Shown one piece after another: positions 35,175-46,800 of a DNA stretch of 64,000 nucleotides (within the stretch, counting starts at the first letter, position 1; each line of letters opens with the position of its first letter). The stretch is taken from contig NC_012872.2 of the NCBI RefSeq assembly GCF_000003195.3, forward strand, positions 56,959,695 through 57,023,694. Reading direction: 5' to 3'. The translations under genes were made by a program, and so were the position numbers. This DNA comes from Sorghum bicolor (lineage: Eukaryota; Streptophyta; Magnoliopsida; Poales; Poaceae). Below the pieces are notes generated by a model. The model was not told the origin of the DNA and searched no databases. It worked only from the letters and a program-made list of their open reading frames with translations.

Positions 35175-36326
35175 AAGCCTCCTTTGAAAGGCAGAAATTT
35201 CATGGAAATCATACAGAAACTTCATAGTAGTCAGTTCATATTTTTCACAGAAAAAATACAGTAAACACGAAAAACTTCATAACCTGTTTGGAACGAAGGA
35301 ATAGAAAATTGGAATGAGAGAAAATTCAGGAAAGAGATAGGAATACAATGATAAACATAAGAACAGAAGAACATAGGAATTTCACTGTGTTTAGGTGTTT
35401 GGAACACAGGAATATAAAATGTGAGCTCATTAAACAACTACCCTATAGATCAACATTGATCTCTCTTAAATATATTGTAGTTTAGTCATCCACCGTGGCA
35501 CGAACGTGGTAAACTTGCAGGCAGCAAGAGATTCATCTCGGACTTCATGAAGGAAAAACAAACAAGAGATTGCAGTGGATTTTTGTTGTCCTCCAAAACA
35601 TCCAGGTGCAGGAAACTTTCCAATGGAAAAGAATGAAGCAATCATGTGTTCCAAACACTGCTACAGGGGTCAAAAAGTATAGGAAAGCTGATTCCTTTGA
35701 AATTCCTTTGAAAATCCTATGATCCAAACAAGCCCTAAAGGAGGCCTATGTCGAGCAAAGGTTGGGTCGTGTCCTGTGCTAGGTGCCCCCCTTCCCTTTG
35801 GATCCGGCCCGTTTTGATGGAAGTGGTGTGGGCTGAATCCATGTCCTTTTCTTCAGAATAGTTATGTCATGTGTGGGCTGAGTGTATCGGGGGAACATGT
35901 GTAGAAGTAGAAGGGACTGTCGCTCTTGCTCACCAGACAAAATTTTCAACCTCATGGCAGAAATTGGTTGGAGAAAACTGACTCGGAAATTGGATCACCT
36001 AGCAACCAGAGGCTAATTCTGATCAAACAGTATGCAGTCTAGGCATATACTCTATTTCCTCGAGCCAGGATCATTTGCTTGTTTGATCAATACTGTGCAT
36101 TGCAGAAGCGAATTCTCTAGAGTGCAATGCAGAAGTATTACACTACACTAGTACGAGCATCTCGTAATGAAGTCGTAATAATGGCGTATTTCCATTCCGA
36201 GCATTAACCGAACACCTAGAGAGCACTGCAAACAGACCAAAAGTCTCAATTCCATTCAGACTCAAGAGGACACAGAGAGAAACAGCACCGGTACGGTGAT
36301 TGATGAGGAAGAAGACGGGAGCCATT
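35175..36326. other. Intergenic region 3' of RPL31
   Basis: Apart from the MITE at 35283-35735, no coding region is supported. The stretch next to 36327 should contain the 3' UTR of the plastid L31 gene on the minus strand; I could not fix its polyadenylation signal. Confidence 0.4.
35283..35735. mobile_element. Tourist-like MITE (CTGTTTGGAA ends)
   Basis: A 453-bp segment with ends CCTGTTTGGAACG and GATCCAAACAAGCCC and TAA on both sides (35280-35282 and 35736-35738). No coding capacity was recognised. Confidence 0.6.
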
Positions 36327-36852
36327 TCAGTTGTCCCCCTCGGGCTCGAACTCCGGGTCGCCGTCGGGGTGCATCTCCCTCCACTGGTCCTCGGGCCAGT
36401 ACTCCTTGACGTGCCCCCACTTCTTGCGGAACTTCTCGATCTGGCTGTCCATCACCACCAGCGCCGAGGTGTCGCCGACGTAGTAGGGGTGGTTCCCGGA
36501 CCACACGTCCACCGTGTACTCCGGCTTGGTTCCCCCCGTCACCAGCACCAGCTCCCCGTTGCAGTACACCTTCGCGTCCTCGTAGATCTCCGGGTGCAGC
36601 CCCTTCTTGCGCATCGAGCACCGCATCCCCTGCACCGCCCAGGTTTTCCGTCGGTCCCAGGAATAGGAAAAGCTAGCGGCGGCGCCGATGGATGGATATC
36701 GATTCCATCCGTGCAGCAGGACGGGCCGGTGTGTGCAAGCCGAGCGTGCGTACCTGGGAGGGGACGACGGAGCGTAGGGTGCGGGCTGTGGTGGCCCTCG
36801 CGGTCGCGGCGGCGGGGGTGGGGAGGAAGGAGGTGGAGAGGGAGAGCGTCAT
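36327..36852 (-). CDS. 50S ribosomal protein L31, chloroplastic (bL31c)
   Basis: Two coding exons on the minus strand, 36852-36754 and 36629-36327, join in frame to 133 residues through a 124-bp GT-AG intron. Exon 1 (33 codons, MTLSLSTSFLPTPAAATARA...) is rich in Ser, Thr and Ala and has the composition of a plastid transit peptide. Exon 2 carries the mature bL31 core with RKKGLHPEIYEDAKVYCNGE, TGGTKPEY and VDVWSGNHPYY, diagnostic of the plant plastid L31 family. The protein would join the large subunit of the plastid ribosome. The tail after the core (FRKKWGHVKEYWPEDQWREM ... EFEPEGDN) is acidic. The zinc-binding cysteines of some bacterial L31 are not all present, as expected for this type. 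The start was chosen because it gives the transit peptide and a phase-0 junction. Confidence 0.92.
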
Positions 36853-37705
36853 GGCGGATGAGGTCCTCGCGACAGTCGCTTCGCCTGCTTCTTTTCTTCG
36901 CTGTTCCTCTTCTTATCTATCGCCTTGCTAATGTTATCCTCTGGTGCTCGTCGATTCTCTCTTCTTTATTGGGCTCCATATTTTCCATTAAAAAGTCTGT
37001 GGTTTGCTTTGGGCTACGTGGGAAATGCGACGGCCCACGAAAATTCCTGTGCCTAATTTCTCCTTCATTTTTTCCAGTTTTGTTTTTTTGTTCTTTTTGT
37101 TATTATTATAGCATTATATAGCAGCGGCCAGCTGCCAAAGGGTATAGAGATTCAGATTTTTTTTATCGAAACATTTCAGGTCTAGATTATCTAAAGAAAA
37201 TGTTTTTAATATAAATCAGAATCACTTTATGGGACTGTTTGGCTACCGTAAAAAGAAATCTTATAATAGTTTTATAAATAAAGATACAATTAAAGAAATT
37301 TCAAAACTTTTTTATGTACAAGAAACAACAATCCATTTTTTTGCCATGGTTTATAAATACTCATTTAAGAAAAGTTATTATACAGAGGAATCATCATGCT
37401 TCGTCCAATCACATAAAGTAGTCTTACATCTATGTATGCAAGCCAAAAAAAACATACAGAGTTTGCCAAATGAGATTGCTATTCTTAAAAATTTAGCAAA
37501 ACAAGAAATTGTAGTCTCCAACAGATTGGTAAATCAACTTGGTAATTTTAGCAAGTTGCCATCCTTCCCCTCCGCACGCGCATATATGCGCGCGCGTATC
37601 GACCGCGCATCGTAGCATCGCGTGCCGTAGCGGCTCCTTCCCGCGCGCCCGAGGAAACTTCGTCGTCTTCCTCCCGCGAGATCGGATCCGCACACAGCCA
37701 TCTGG
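36853..37705. other. L31 promoter side and AT-rich intergenic DNA
   Basis: The first 100-200 bp should hold the L31 promoter (minus strand), but no TATA box is evident. 37080-37560 is AT-rich, and 37560-37700 turns GC-rich. No gene supported. Confidence 0.4.
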
Positions 37706-37850
37706 TTCACGCGCGTAGGGCCGGCCTCCTCCTCGACGGCTGTTGCGTGAACCATCTCATCAATTCATGGCGCAAGGCCGGCCTCCTCCCCAACGGCTGC
37801 TGCGTGAGTCATCTCATCAGTTCACGCGCGCACGGCCGGCCTTTGCTCCG
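37706..37850 (+). repeat. Minisatellite, unit about 57-58 bp
   Basis: Two full units (37706-37763, 37764-37820) and one partial unit (37821-about 37850) share TTCACGCGCG-like starts, GGCCGGCCTCCTCC and GCGTGA(A/G)(C/T)CATCTCATCA. Immediately downstream, GCTGCGTGGTGCCCTTGATC occurs twice (37863 and 37892, offset 29). Confidence 0.85.
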
Positions 37851-38888
37851 ACGACTCCTCCTGCTGCGTGGTGCCCTTGATCCAATCAGGTGCTGCGTGG
37901 TGCCCTTGATCCAGTCAAGTACGTGGCTGCTTGAGGAGATGGCCGGCGGTGGAGATAATTGCTGGGAGAGGGAACCTTCACGTGCAGCATAGGAAGGACG
38001 ACGCGGCGGCGGCATCAATCTTGCTGATTCTGCGACAACAGCCTGATCGGTAAAAAAAAATCTTGTGGGCCTTCTATTTTTGGTTATGGCAAGTCAAGAA
38101 TAGCAAACTCTTGGAAATGGTCTCTTTTTTTACTTGGTATTTTGTTTTAGGAGTTGGCAAAACACAAGATTTGCTAAGTAAAAAATAGCAAACTCTTGGA
38201 GATGCTCTCACATCTTGAATTTCATCTTTTCAAATAATGTAGTTGCTGCTCAACATATGAACTTCATTTCTTTTTTAAGAAAAAGGAATTGGCAACTTAA
38301 AAACCAACATCCTTGTCTGCTAGAATGTGATCGACAAGCTAGCCAACACACTAGCCGGCTTTTCTATGACTGAGAAGAGTAGTCGACCTGCAAAAAGGCT
38401 GACTGGATAGCTAGCACCTTGTGTCAATACCTTTGTTGGGTGTTGGAGGGTTCATATGGGCTACATGCCTACATTTGCATTTTTTATAATAACACCGACC
38501 CACCACATTTCCCCACCAACTCACACGCCTACCGGTTGCTTTCTTCTCTACTCGTCTACCATTGAAGGCTCCGATGACACATGGATGCTCCAAAATCATC
38601 GTCGGCCATGGAGAGGGGGGAGGGGGGTTTATGTCTTTTAACTCTAGTCACTTTTGCGACCACTGCCCAAGTTCTTATTTTGTGTTGCCTTTGATGATGT
38701 TGTAGTTGTACCTATTGCTGCCGTGTCATCCGTATCATACGCACCATTACTGACTTATTTACTGTCGTTATAGCCAACATTTTCGATTCGCTTGAAGATG
38801 CCTTCTCGCCTCTTCTACCGAAGACACTATTGACATCCTTCATTGAGCTAGGACAATCTATTTGTCTTTTTTATTTTTTCTCTTCTCT

Positions 38889-39124
38889 GGCCTTATTTAA
38901 TTCTATTTTTTTTGGAAAAGTGACACTGTAGTATTTTTGTTTTTATTTGACAAACATTGTCTAATCATAAAGTAACTAGGCTTAAAAAATTTTTCTCGCG
39001 ATTTACAGACAAATTGTGTAATTAGTTTTTATTTTTTCATCTATATTTAATGTTCCATGCATATGCCACAAGATTCGATGTGACGGGAAATCTTGAAAAA
39101 TTTTAGATTTTGGGGGTAAACTAA
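38889..39124 (+). mobile_element. Tourist-like MITE (GGCCTTGTT family), decayed
   Basis: From GGCCTTATTTAATTC to GTAAACTAAATG. The internal landmarks are intact, but the right terminus has lost the CAAGGCC end. Confidence 0.6.
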
Positions 39125-39298
39125 ATGTTGAGAAAATTGAAAAATTTTCCTTATGATGTTAAGCGAGTTTCGCCGGAATACTACAGTATCAAATTGTGTT
39201 GGGCCCATTCAAGCGATGCGCATTTGAGTTTTTAATAGGCCTCATTTATCTTTTTTTTTTCTTGACACAAGATACGAAGTTTCAGTTTTACCCCTGCT

Positions 39299-39780
39299 GG
39301 CCTTGTTCAGTAAAGTTTTGGGATTTCGACCGTAGTATTTTCGTTTGTATTTGATAAATATTGTCTAATCATAAACTAACTAGGCTTAAAAGATTCGTCA
39401 TATAAATTACAGGTAAATGTAATTAATTTTTTTTGTTTTTGCCTGTATTTAATATTTTATGTATGTGCTGTAAGATTCGATGAGACGGAAAATCTAAAAT
39501 TTTTAGCATTAGGTCGTGTTTAGTTCGCGAAGGAAAAAATTTCGCGACACTGTAGCACTTTCCTTTGTTTGTGGTAATTATTATCCAACCATGGACTAAC
39601 TAGGCTCAAAAGATTTGTCTCGTAAATTTCGACTAAACTGTGCAATTAGTTTTTATTTTCGTCTATATTTAATATTTCATGCATGCGTCTAAAGATTCGA
39701 TGTGACGGAGAATCTTGAAAAAATTTAGGTTTTTAGGTGAAAGTAAACAAGGCCTTAGCAAAACTTTTTGGAAACTAAAC
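39299..39780 (+). mobile_element. Tourist-like MITE interrupted near its 3' end
   Basis: This copy starts GGCCTTGTTCAGT at 39299 and is interrupted at a TTA (39509-39511) by a complete family member. After it the sequence resumes GCAAAACTTTTTGGAAACTA. As at 7.6-8.0 kb, the host site is a TTA close to the 3' terminus of the outer copy. Confidence 0.7.
39512..39754 (+). mobile_element. Tourist-like MITE (inner copy)
   Basis: A 243-bp element with ends GGTCGTGTTTAGTTCG and GTAAACAAGGCC and perfect TTA duplications (39509-39511 and 39755-39757). It is inserted in the preceding family member. Confidence 0.8.
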
Positions 39781-40023
39781 TCAATGCTGGCAACAGATCT
39801 AGTGCAAACTTATCTCCTATGTAAATTGTGCAAACTCTAATCTGGACCGCAGAATGTTGATCCAAGTGGTGCGAAAAGATTGGGTAATTTTGTACTTAAC
39901 CGCCTGCTCTTAATCACACTTTTATAAATTTCTTCTTCCACCTCTCTCATGCGCTCTCTTGGATCACATCTTGCGGTCCAAATTAAAGTTTGCACAATTT
40001 GCACGGGAGATGAGTTTGCACTA

Positions 40024-40249
40024 CTCCCTCTGTCCCAAAATAAGTGTCGTTTTCACTTCTCGAGAAATAACTTTAACTAAATGTATAATAAAAAATATTA
40101 ATATTTATAATACATAATTAGTATCATTGGAAAGATCTTTAAGTCTAGTTTTTTAACAAATTTATTTTAAGATATAAATATTACATGTATTTTCTACAAA
40201 TCGAGTCAAACTTGTGGCACAAGAAAACGACGCTCTTGTTCGGAGGGAG
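40024..40249 (+). mobile_element. Stowaway MITE
   Basis: A 226-bp element with ends CTCCCTCTGTCCCAAAAT and TTCGGAGGGAG and TA flanks (40022-40023 and 40250-40251). Classic Stowaway structure with an AT-rich non-coding centre. Confidence 0.85.
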
Positions 40250-40396
40250 TACATCGGTTGTCAAACTCAATCACCTATCTCCTCTTTCTTTCCTCGTTCT
40301 CGTTCCGGCCTTCGTCTCCCCCCCTCTCGACGTGACACACCGCCACCCACAGCTAGGCGCCTAGCCGCCTAGGCCGACCGCCAAGCCCCGCCGCTG

Positions 40397-40422
40397 CCCC
40401 CCCCCCCCCCCCCCCCCCCCCC
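40397..40422 (+). repeat. Poly-C tract, 26 bp
   Basis: An uninterrupted run of 26 C residues inside a CCGC-rich segment. Homopolymer C/G runs of this length are rare in plant DNA; the exact number may be affected by sequencing error. Confidence 0.9.
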
Positions 40423-40536
40423 GGCACAGCCGCCGCCGCCTCTCCGTCCGCCCCTAATCCAGTTTGCGTCGGCGTGTCCGGCATGAAGGACACGATCTTC
40501 ATGTCCTGCGTCGATCTTCGTGCGAGCGGCGAGCCA

Positions 40537-40764
40537 CTACGTTGCGCTGCCCGTGTCGGCTACGGCGTCCAGGCACTCGTTGTGCACGCTGACGATGAGC
40601 TCGAAGCCGGTCCGGGCGAACGCGTGCAGCACGGTGGGGTCGGCGTCGTACATCCGCACGCCGATGCCGATGCCAGCCAGCAGCGGCATCACAGGCTGCG
40701 GCGCCGGGAGGTTATTCCAGTCGGCGCCGGGGCTGGGGGCGGACCGGCAGGCGAGGCCTATGGG
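40537..40764 (-). pseudogene. Glycoside hydrolase family 17 fragment
   Basis: On the minus strand a frame of about 75 codons ends at a TAG (40539-40537) and reads, in part, DWNNLPAPQPVMPLLAGI, VRMYDADPTVLHAFARTGFE and LIVSVHNECLDAVAD. The order NLP-x-P ... V(R)xxDADPxxLxAFAxTG(x)E(x)xVxVxN is that of the N-terminal part of plant beta-1,3-glucanases (GH17, family knowledge). The catalytic part that should follow is absent, and the frame stops. A possible acceptor (TCACAG) precedes CCCATAGGC at the upstream edge, as in glucanases whose signal peptide is on a separate exon. Most likely a broken or captured gene fragment. Confidence 0.6.
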
Positions 40765-40899
40765 CTGTGAGTTAGGGCGGGGTGGCGGTGTTGGTGGTAG
40801 CGGTGGCGCCCTGCAACGGGAGGGAGAGGATGAGGTGATTTGAGGCAGGAGGCGAGGCAGGAACTTCAGGTCAGTTTTCTAGCCAAAAAAAAAAAAGAT

Positions 40900-43301
40900 T
40901 AAATGCGGCTCAAATTTCCGAAATGGCATTTCAGCTGGTTGTGCACCCCTTCGTAAGGCCGATCTCGCGAAGCCCACGAGTTTGATGGTATCCGGGTGAA
41001 GCCCATTTTTACCATCAATAAGAACAAATTTCTAATTCTCTCTCTCTTTTTTTTGGTTTGGGTGTGTGTGGAGTACTTATATTTGTATTTCACAAGGGAC
41101 TCACTAACGCTGATGTAGTTTAGCTGGTAAAAAAGGGTAAAAACATTATTAGGTGAAATGGCACATTGCATTCATGATTAAATTTTGCTTTCTATTTTAT
41201 CCATACAGCACGAAGTATCCAAACATCAAACCCTACACACACTAGGCATTGTATCTTGTACAATTTGTGTATACAGCATTGCTATTTTCTAGTAACGGAT
41301 AAAAATGCATTAAGATAGGATGCCAGTGTACGATTCAATGATTCCTATGAAATAACTAGACATTTTTGAATAGGGCCATGCCACGCTTGTATACGGAAAG
41401 GGTAAAAAAAAAGTTAAGTTTATTACACCATAGTAGATAACAATAACTCATATCAGTTGCATCAAACAAGCACTGTAGTTTTGTACTGCCAGGTATCTTG
41501 CACTATTTACTTCTTGTTTTTGGATCCATTCTTTGGTACCTGTAAACCCATACAGCATAACTTGAAGATGAACAGCAGTGCAGGGATAACTGAAGCCTAG
41601 GAGAAAATAAAAGGGATATGGACGTTTATAAGAAGCATGTATTCTAACAGACTACCTAATATTATTCAGATTGTGTGACATTCTATAAAAGACCCAAATG
41701 CTTATAAAGATATATCATGTTGTAAAAATTTGATCTGCATTTCCTTTCGTAAGCAATAAAACAAGTCTCTTTTGGGAGTTACCATGATGAAAAAGTTAAA
41801 ATATAATCTCAATAATAACTCTGCATAGGGAAAACTTATCCTTCTGCTTATGATTATTTTTTTTTTCTATTACAAGAACCACTGTAGAATGGGAAAATCA
41901 CTATCTTAAATTTAAATCTACAAGAACCTGGAATAATTAGTGCTACATTTCAATGTCTAATGAGAACAGTTTCTTTTGGACATTCCAATTCTCCTTTGAA
42001 AATGATATATAGTTCCTGCTGTGATATAATTCATTGTATCTGTGAGTGGTACCATGGCCAAGGAAGTAAAAAGAGATGCATAGAGGTTCTGGAATGACTT
42101 ACATTTAGAGAATAGTTAAAAAGGCTAAAACAACCAGTAGGGGGTGGGGGGAGGGGGACAGAAATTTTCATGAGGGACCATGATTGAACTATTGAGGGTG
42201 CAAAAAATATTTTTTTTCAAATGTGGTGAAATACCTAAGAGATGTGCACCTAGCATAGTTTTTTCTTTGGGCTCCCCTTGGCCTCTCCTTTCCTCGTCCC
42301 CTGAAGTATCCGATTTTTTTCCTGGGGAAGGAAGGTGATCTGGGAAACGGTAATCATAAGAGGGAGAGCTATGCGGCATATGCCCTCAAAGGCACTTTGG
42401 CATTATCGAAGCAATATCGATCTCTGTTAGTTTATCTTGCGTGAACGTTTGTGGAAACTACTACCTTACAAGCATTAGTGACAGCTCAGAAAGTTATTTC
42501 TGAAAGGTTTCATGTGTACCGTGGGAAATGTTGCCAACTCAAACACCTTCAATATGTTGTTTGCACGCAAATTCTTCTGGAAGAAAGGTGTCTAAAACTA
42601 TGAGCGGGTTACAGAAAGGTACAAACCACGGCTGTGCATTTTGGAAGTATCATCTATAGATGTTTGTTGAGGGGAAAGCCGCACGCCAAAGTTATTTACT
42701 CAGAAACAGCTTCAACACACAATTGTCTGTGATATGATGGCATCTCTCACGCACCATCACCTCTCTCTCATGTCTGTTTATTTTATTGCCCTTTCTGCTC
42801 ATAAAAATCATTAAGAGTTTATAAATATGCATAGGCATACCAATATGCACATCTATTAATTAGCCAGAAGATCATCTTCTTATTCTTTAGTTTAGTTATT
42901 GTTTGAAAAATTTGTCCAGGCCTAGGGAGCTCGTGCACAGTACTAATGCATCTTCATCAAATGTGAATTTCAAAAAGGAAGTAGGAACCTATGAGAGTAT
43001 TGTTCAAAATTAATTAATGGCTTCTATTATGTTTATACCAAAGGCCAAGGACAAAATTGGAATGCTAATGATGGTTGGCTGCGTGAGTCTGTCGAGATAC
43101 TTGTGAGAAATGTGAACCTTTGTTTCCGTGCATGGACATAAAACCAAAAGCTTCCAGCCTCTTTCACGGTACTTGCACTTGCAAGAAATGAGAACTCCTT
43201 TTCATTTCTGTACGTGGACGTAACGCCAAAGCATCCAGGCTTTTTCACGGCTGTTCATGCCTTTACACGGTTCATCTCCACAAGTATGCCTCCTCCCACT
43301 C
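40900..43301. other. Intergenic region and Sh2 promoter
   Basis: No gene supported in 40.9-42.4 kb. From about 42.4 kb to the TATA box the sequence should include the Sh2 promoter. The same AAAGC(A/T)TCCAG core occurs in opposite orientations at 43150 and 43229, each next to TTTCACGG, forming a loose repeat of about 70 bp upstream of the gene (ACCAAAAGCTTCCAGCCTC and GCCAAAGCATCCAGGCTTT). Confidence 0.4.
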
Positions 43302-43308
43302 TATATAA
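43302..43308 (+). promoter_or_regulatory. TATA box of Sh2
   Basis: TATATAA in CACTCTATATAAGC. It predicts a transcription start near 43330, followed by a non-coding first exon ending at 43412 (donor GTAAGT) and joined to 43855. A non-coding first exon is known for maize Sh2. Confidence 0.8.
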
Positions 43309-43878
43309 GCACATCAACAGCACACAATTAGACACAGGCAGCAATTGGGGCCACAAGAACACTTGGGGAGGCAAGTGTGATTTTGATCTCGCAGCCACCT
43401 TCGTGTTTTGTTGTAAGTATACATTCCCTTGCCATCTTTATTTGTTAGCTCAATTCGTAATCGGGAAGTATTAGTGGGTAGAGGGCGAGATGCTATCATC
43501 TATGTAGTCTGCAAATGCATCCGACATTATACAGGTTGCTTTGTATAATTTGAATTGCTCCATTCTTGCCAACATTATATTGCAAGGTATATGCCTAGTT
43601 GCATTAAAAGTTCTGTCTTTTGTTCTAAAACCATTTTAGCTGCATGCAATTTTTGTTCACGGGGATAAGGAGATCTGTTTCGGTTACTTTGCTTGAGGAG
43701 CATTCTTTACGAGTCCAGTTTTGTGGAAGTAGTAAATCTCGGTTTGGTCATAAGACGCCATATTGTAGCGCAAACTTATATTACTTCAGTGTTCAATTTA
43801 TCGTAAATGTTCCTTGCTGTAAAAGAATTGCCTACTTATTTATTTGAATTGCAGGTGTGTCTAGTAGTTGGAGGAGAT

Positions 43879-46800
43879 ATGCAGTTTTCACTAGCATCGG
43901 ATGCGAACTCAGGTCCTCACCCAATAAGAAGATCTTGTGAGGGTGGTGGGATTGACAGGTTGGAACGATTAAGTATTGGGGGCAGCAAGCAGGAGAAAGC
44001 TTTGAGGAATAGGTGCTTTGGTGGTAGAGTTGCTGCAACTACACAATGTATTCTTACCTCAGATGCTTGTCCTGAAACTCTTGTAAGTATCCAACTCAAT
44101 TTTTACTCTTACATGGTGGTTTACTATACATTTGTCTTTTCAAGGGAAATTTACTATACTTTTTGTGTTTTGAGAGAGTTCTACTATACTTCTGTTGGAC
44201 TGATCATTGTAAAGATTTGTTCAAATAGGGTCATCTTAATTGTTTGAAATCTGGGAACTGTGGCTTCACTGCACTCAGGAAAAGGCAATTCATGGTTATG
44301 GCATGAATAACTTATGGAAATAGACCTTAGAGTTGCTGCATGATTGTCACAAATCATTGCTATGATATCTTATAATAGTTCTTTCTACTTTGCATTACAT
44401 GTATAACTGCAACTTTTAGTTGCGTTAAAAAAAACCCCTGTAACTCTTAGACCACTCACCACTGTAATCTTTCCTGAATTTTTGTTTAATGGCATGTATA
44501 AACTCACCACTTATGTACTTATCTAGGAAAAAATAGTCTAACTCTGTGCCCCATGTTTGCAGCATTTTCAAACACAGTCCTCTAGAAAAAGTTATGCTGA
44601 TGCAAACCATGTATCTGCTATCATTTTGGGTGGAGGCACTGGATCTCAGCTCTTTCCTCTGACAAGCACAAGAGCTACGCCTGCTGTAAGAGATAACATT
44701 GAACATCAAATGTTGATTACTCTATTATAGTATTATACAGAATATAAATTTCGAATTTATCTTAGTTTTGTACAGTATTTAGTGGATTCTTCTCATTTTC
44801 AAGATACACAATTGAACCATAATTGAAGTATGTAAGACAGCCAGTTAAAAAACTATATTCTTTTGGGAGACTTTCAGTCAAAATTTCTTAGAAGGTTTTT
44901 TGGTCCAGATGTTCTGATACCTTATTTTTTTATTTGGTGCACTACTTAGGTTCCTGTTGGAGGATGTTACAGGCTTATCGATATCCCTATGAGTAACTGC
45001 TTCAACAGTGGTATAAACAAGATATTTGTGATGACTCAGTTCAATTCTACTTCGCTTAACCGCCATATTCATCGTACATACCTTGGAGGCGAGATCAACT
45101 TTGCTGATGGATCTGTACAGGTAGTTTACCTCATCTTTTTGATGTGTAAGTAGGACTAACATTGTATCGAGAGAATAATAAAGAGATGCCAAGATTCTTC
45201 TCTAGAAGTTTAGATCCAAAGGCATTGTGGTTCAAAACACTATGGACTTCTACCATTTGCGTCATTACTTTGCTTTAACGTTCCATTGAATGGAGCAAAT
45301 TATTGATTCATACAAGTGATTAATTAAAAAACTAATTGTTCCGACATGCAGGTATTAGCGGATACACAAATGCCCGAAGAGCCTGATGGATGGTTCCAGG
45401 GTACAGCAGACTCTGTCAGAAAATTTATCTGGGTACTCGAGGTAGTTGATATTTTCTCGTTTATGGATGGCCATTCACTCATTCTTGTAGCATTGTTTCT
45501 TTGTAATTTTGAGTTCTCCTGTACTTATTTAGGATTATTACAATCACAAATCTATTGAGCACATTGTAATCTTGAGTGGCGATCAGCTTTATCAGATGAA
45601 TTACATGGAACTTGTGCAGGTATGGTGTGCTCCTGTTCCTCATGTTTCTCATTTGTCCTGATTTTGGATTAACCAACTATTTTTGACATGCATTATTTCC
45701 AGAAACATGTCGAGGACAATGCTGACATCACTGTATCATGTGCTCCTGTTGATGAGAGGTAAATCAATTGTTTATATCATCCTAATATGAATATGTCATC
45801 TAGTTATCCAACACAAGATGCACATGGTCTAATCTGCTTTCTTTTTCTTTTCTTTGGGAAGCCGAGCTTCTAACAATGGGCTAGTGAAGTGTGATCATAC
45901 TGGACGTGTACTTCAATTTTTTGAGAAACCAAAGGGTGCTGATTTGAATTCGATGGTTAGCAATTCCTTGTGTAATCCAATTCTGTTGTGTTCCTTTCTT
46001 TCTTGAGACGAACCAGGTCTTTTAGTTCTTTCCATGGATCATCTGTTCCTGGCTTATCTAGAAATGATTATCTATTTTACTGTAAATCTGACACCAAAGC
46101 TAATAGCTACTGATGTTGCAGAGAGTTGATACCAACTTCCTCAGCTATGCTATAGGTGATGCACAGAAATATCAGTACATCGCATCAATGGGCATTTATG
46201 TCTTCAAGAAAGATGCACTTTTAGACCTTCTCAAGTAATTGCTTTCCTGTGATTTATTTCTATCCAATTCCTAGTTTACCTTCTAACAGTGTCAATTCTT
46301 AGGTCAAAATATACTCAATTACATGACTTCGGATCTGAAATCCTCCCAAGAGCTGTACTAGAGCATAATGTGCAGGTAAGTCTGATCTGTTTGGAGTATG
46401 TGTTCTGTAAACTGTAAAGTTTTCATGTCAAAAAGTTGTTCTTGTTTCGAGACACCACTAGTTTCTATTTATAAATGTACGATTTATGTATTTTTGCTTC
46501 CATGCATCATACAGACTAACAATACATTTTACATATTGTATTAGACATGCATTTTCATGGGCTATTGGGAGGATGTTGGAACAATCAAATCATTCTTTGA
46601 TGCAAACTTGGCCCTCACTGAGCAGGTATTCTGTCATATATGTATTCTGCACTGCATATATATTACCTCAAATTCAATCAATGCATAGAACGTGTGTTAG
46701 AGCATCTTAGTTCCATTTTATTGTGCTTCAGTTAACTTTATCATCTAATAGTTGGTGACTAGAATCTAAACACAAATTCACCTAATATGTTTCTCTCTTC

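Larger units (their letters stand above)
37893..40023. other. Intergenic region
   Basis: No supported gene. Three members of the GGCCTTGTT MITE family occupy much of 38.9-39.8 kb (separate entries). The remainder is low-complexity or unassigned. Confidence 0.45.

Noticed and set aside
36300..37121. Plus-strand 273-residue frame over the plastid L31 gene
   Set aside because: Antisense shadow of the L31 exons.
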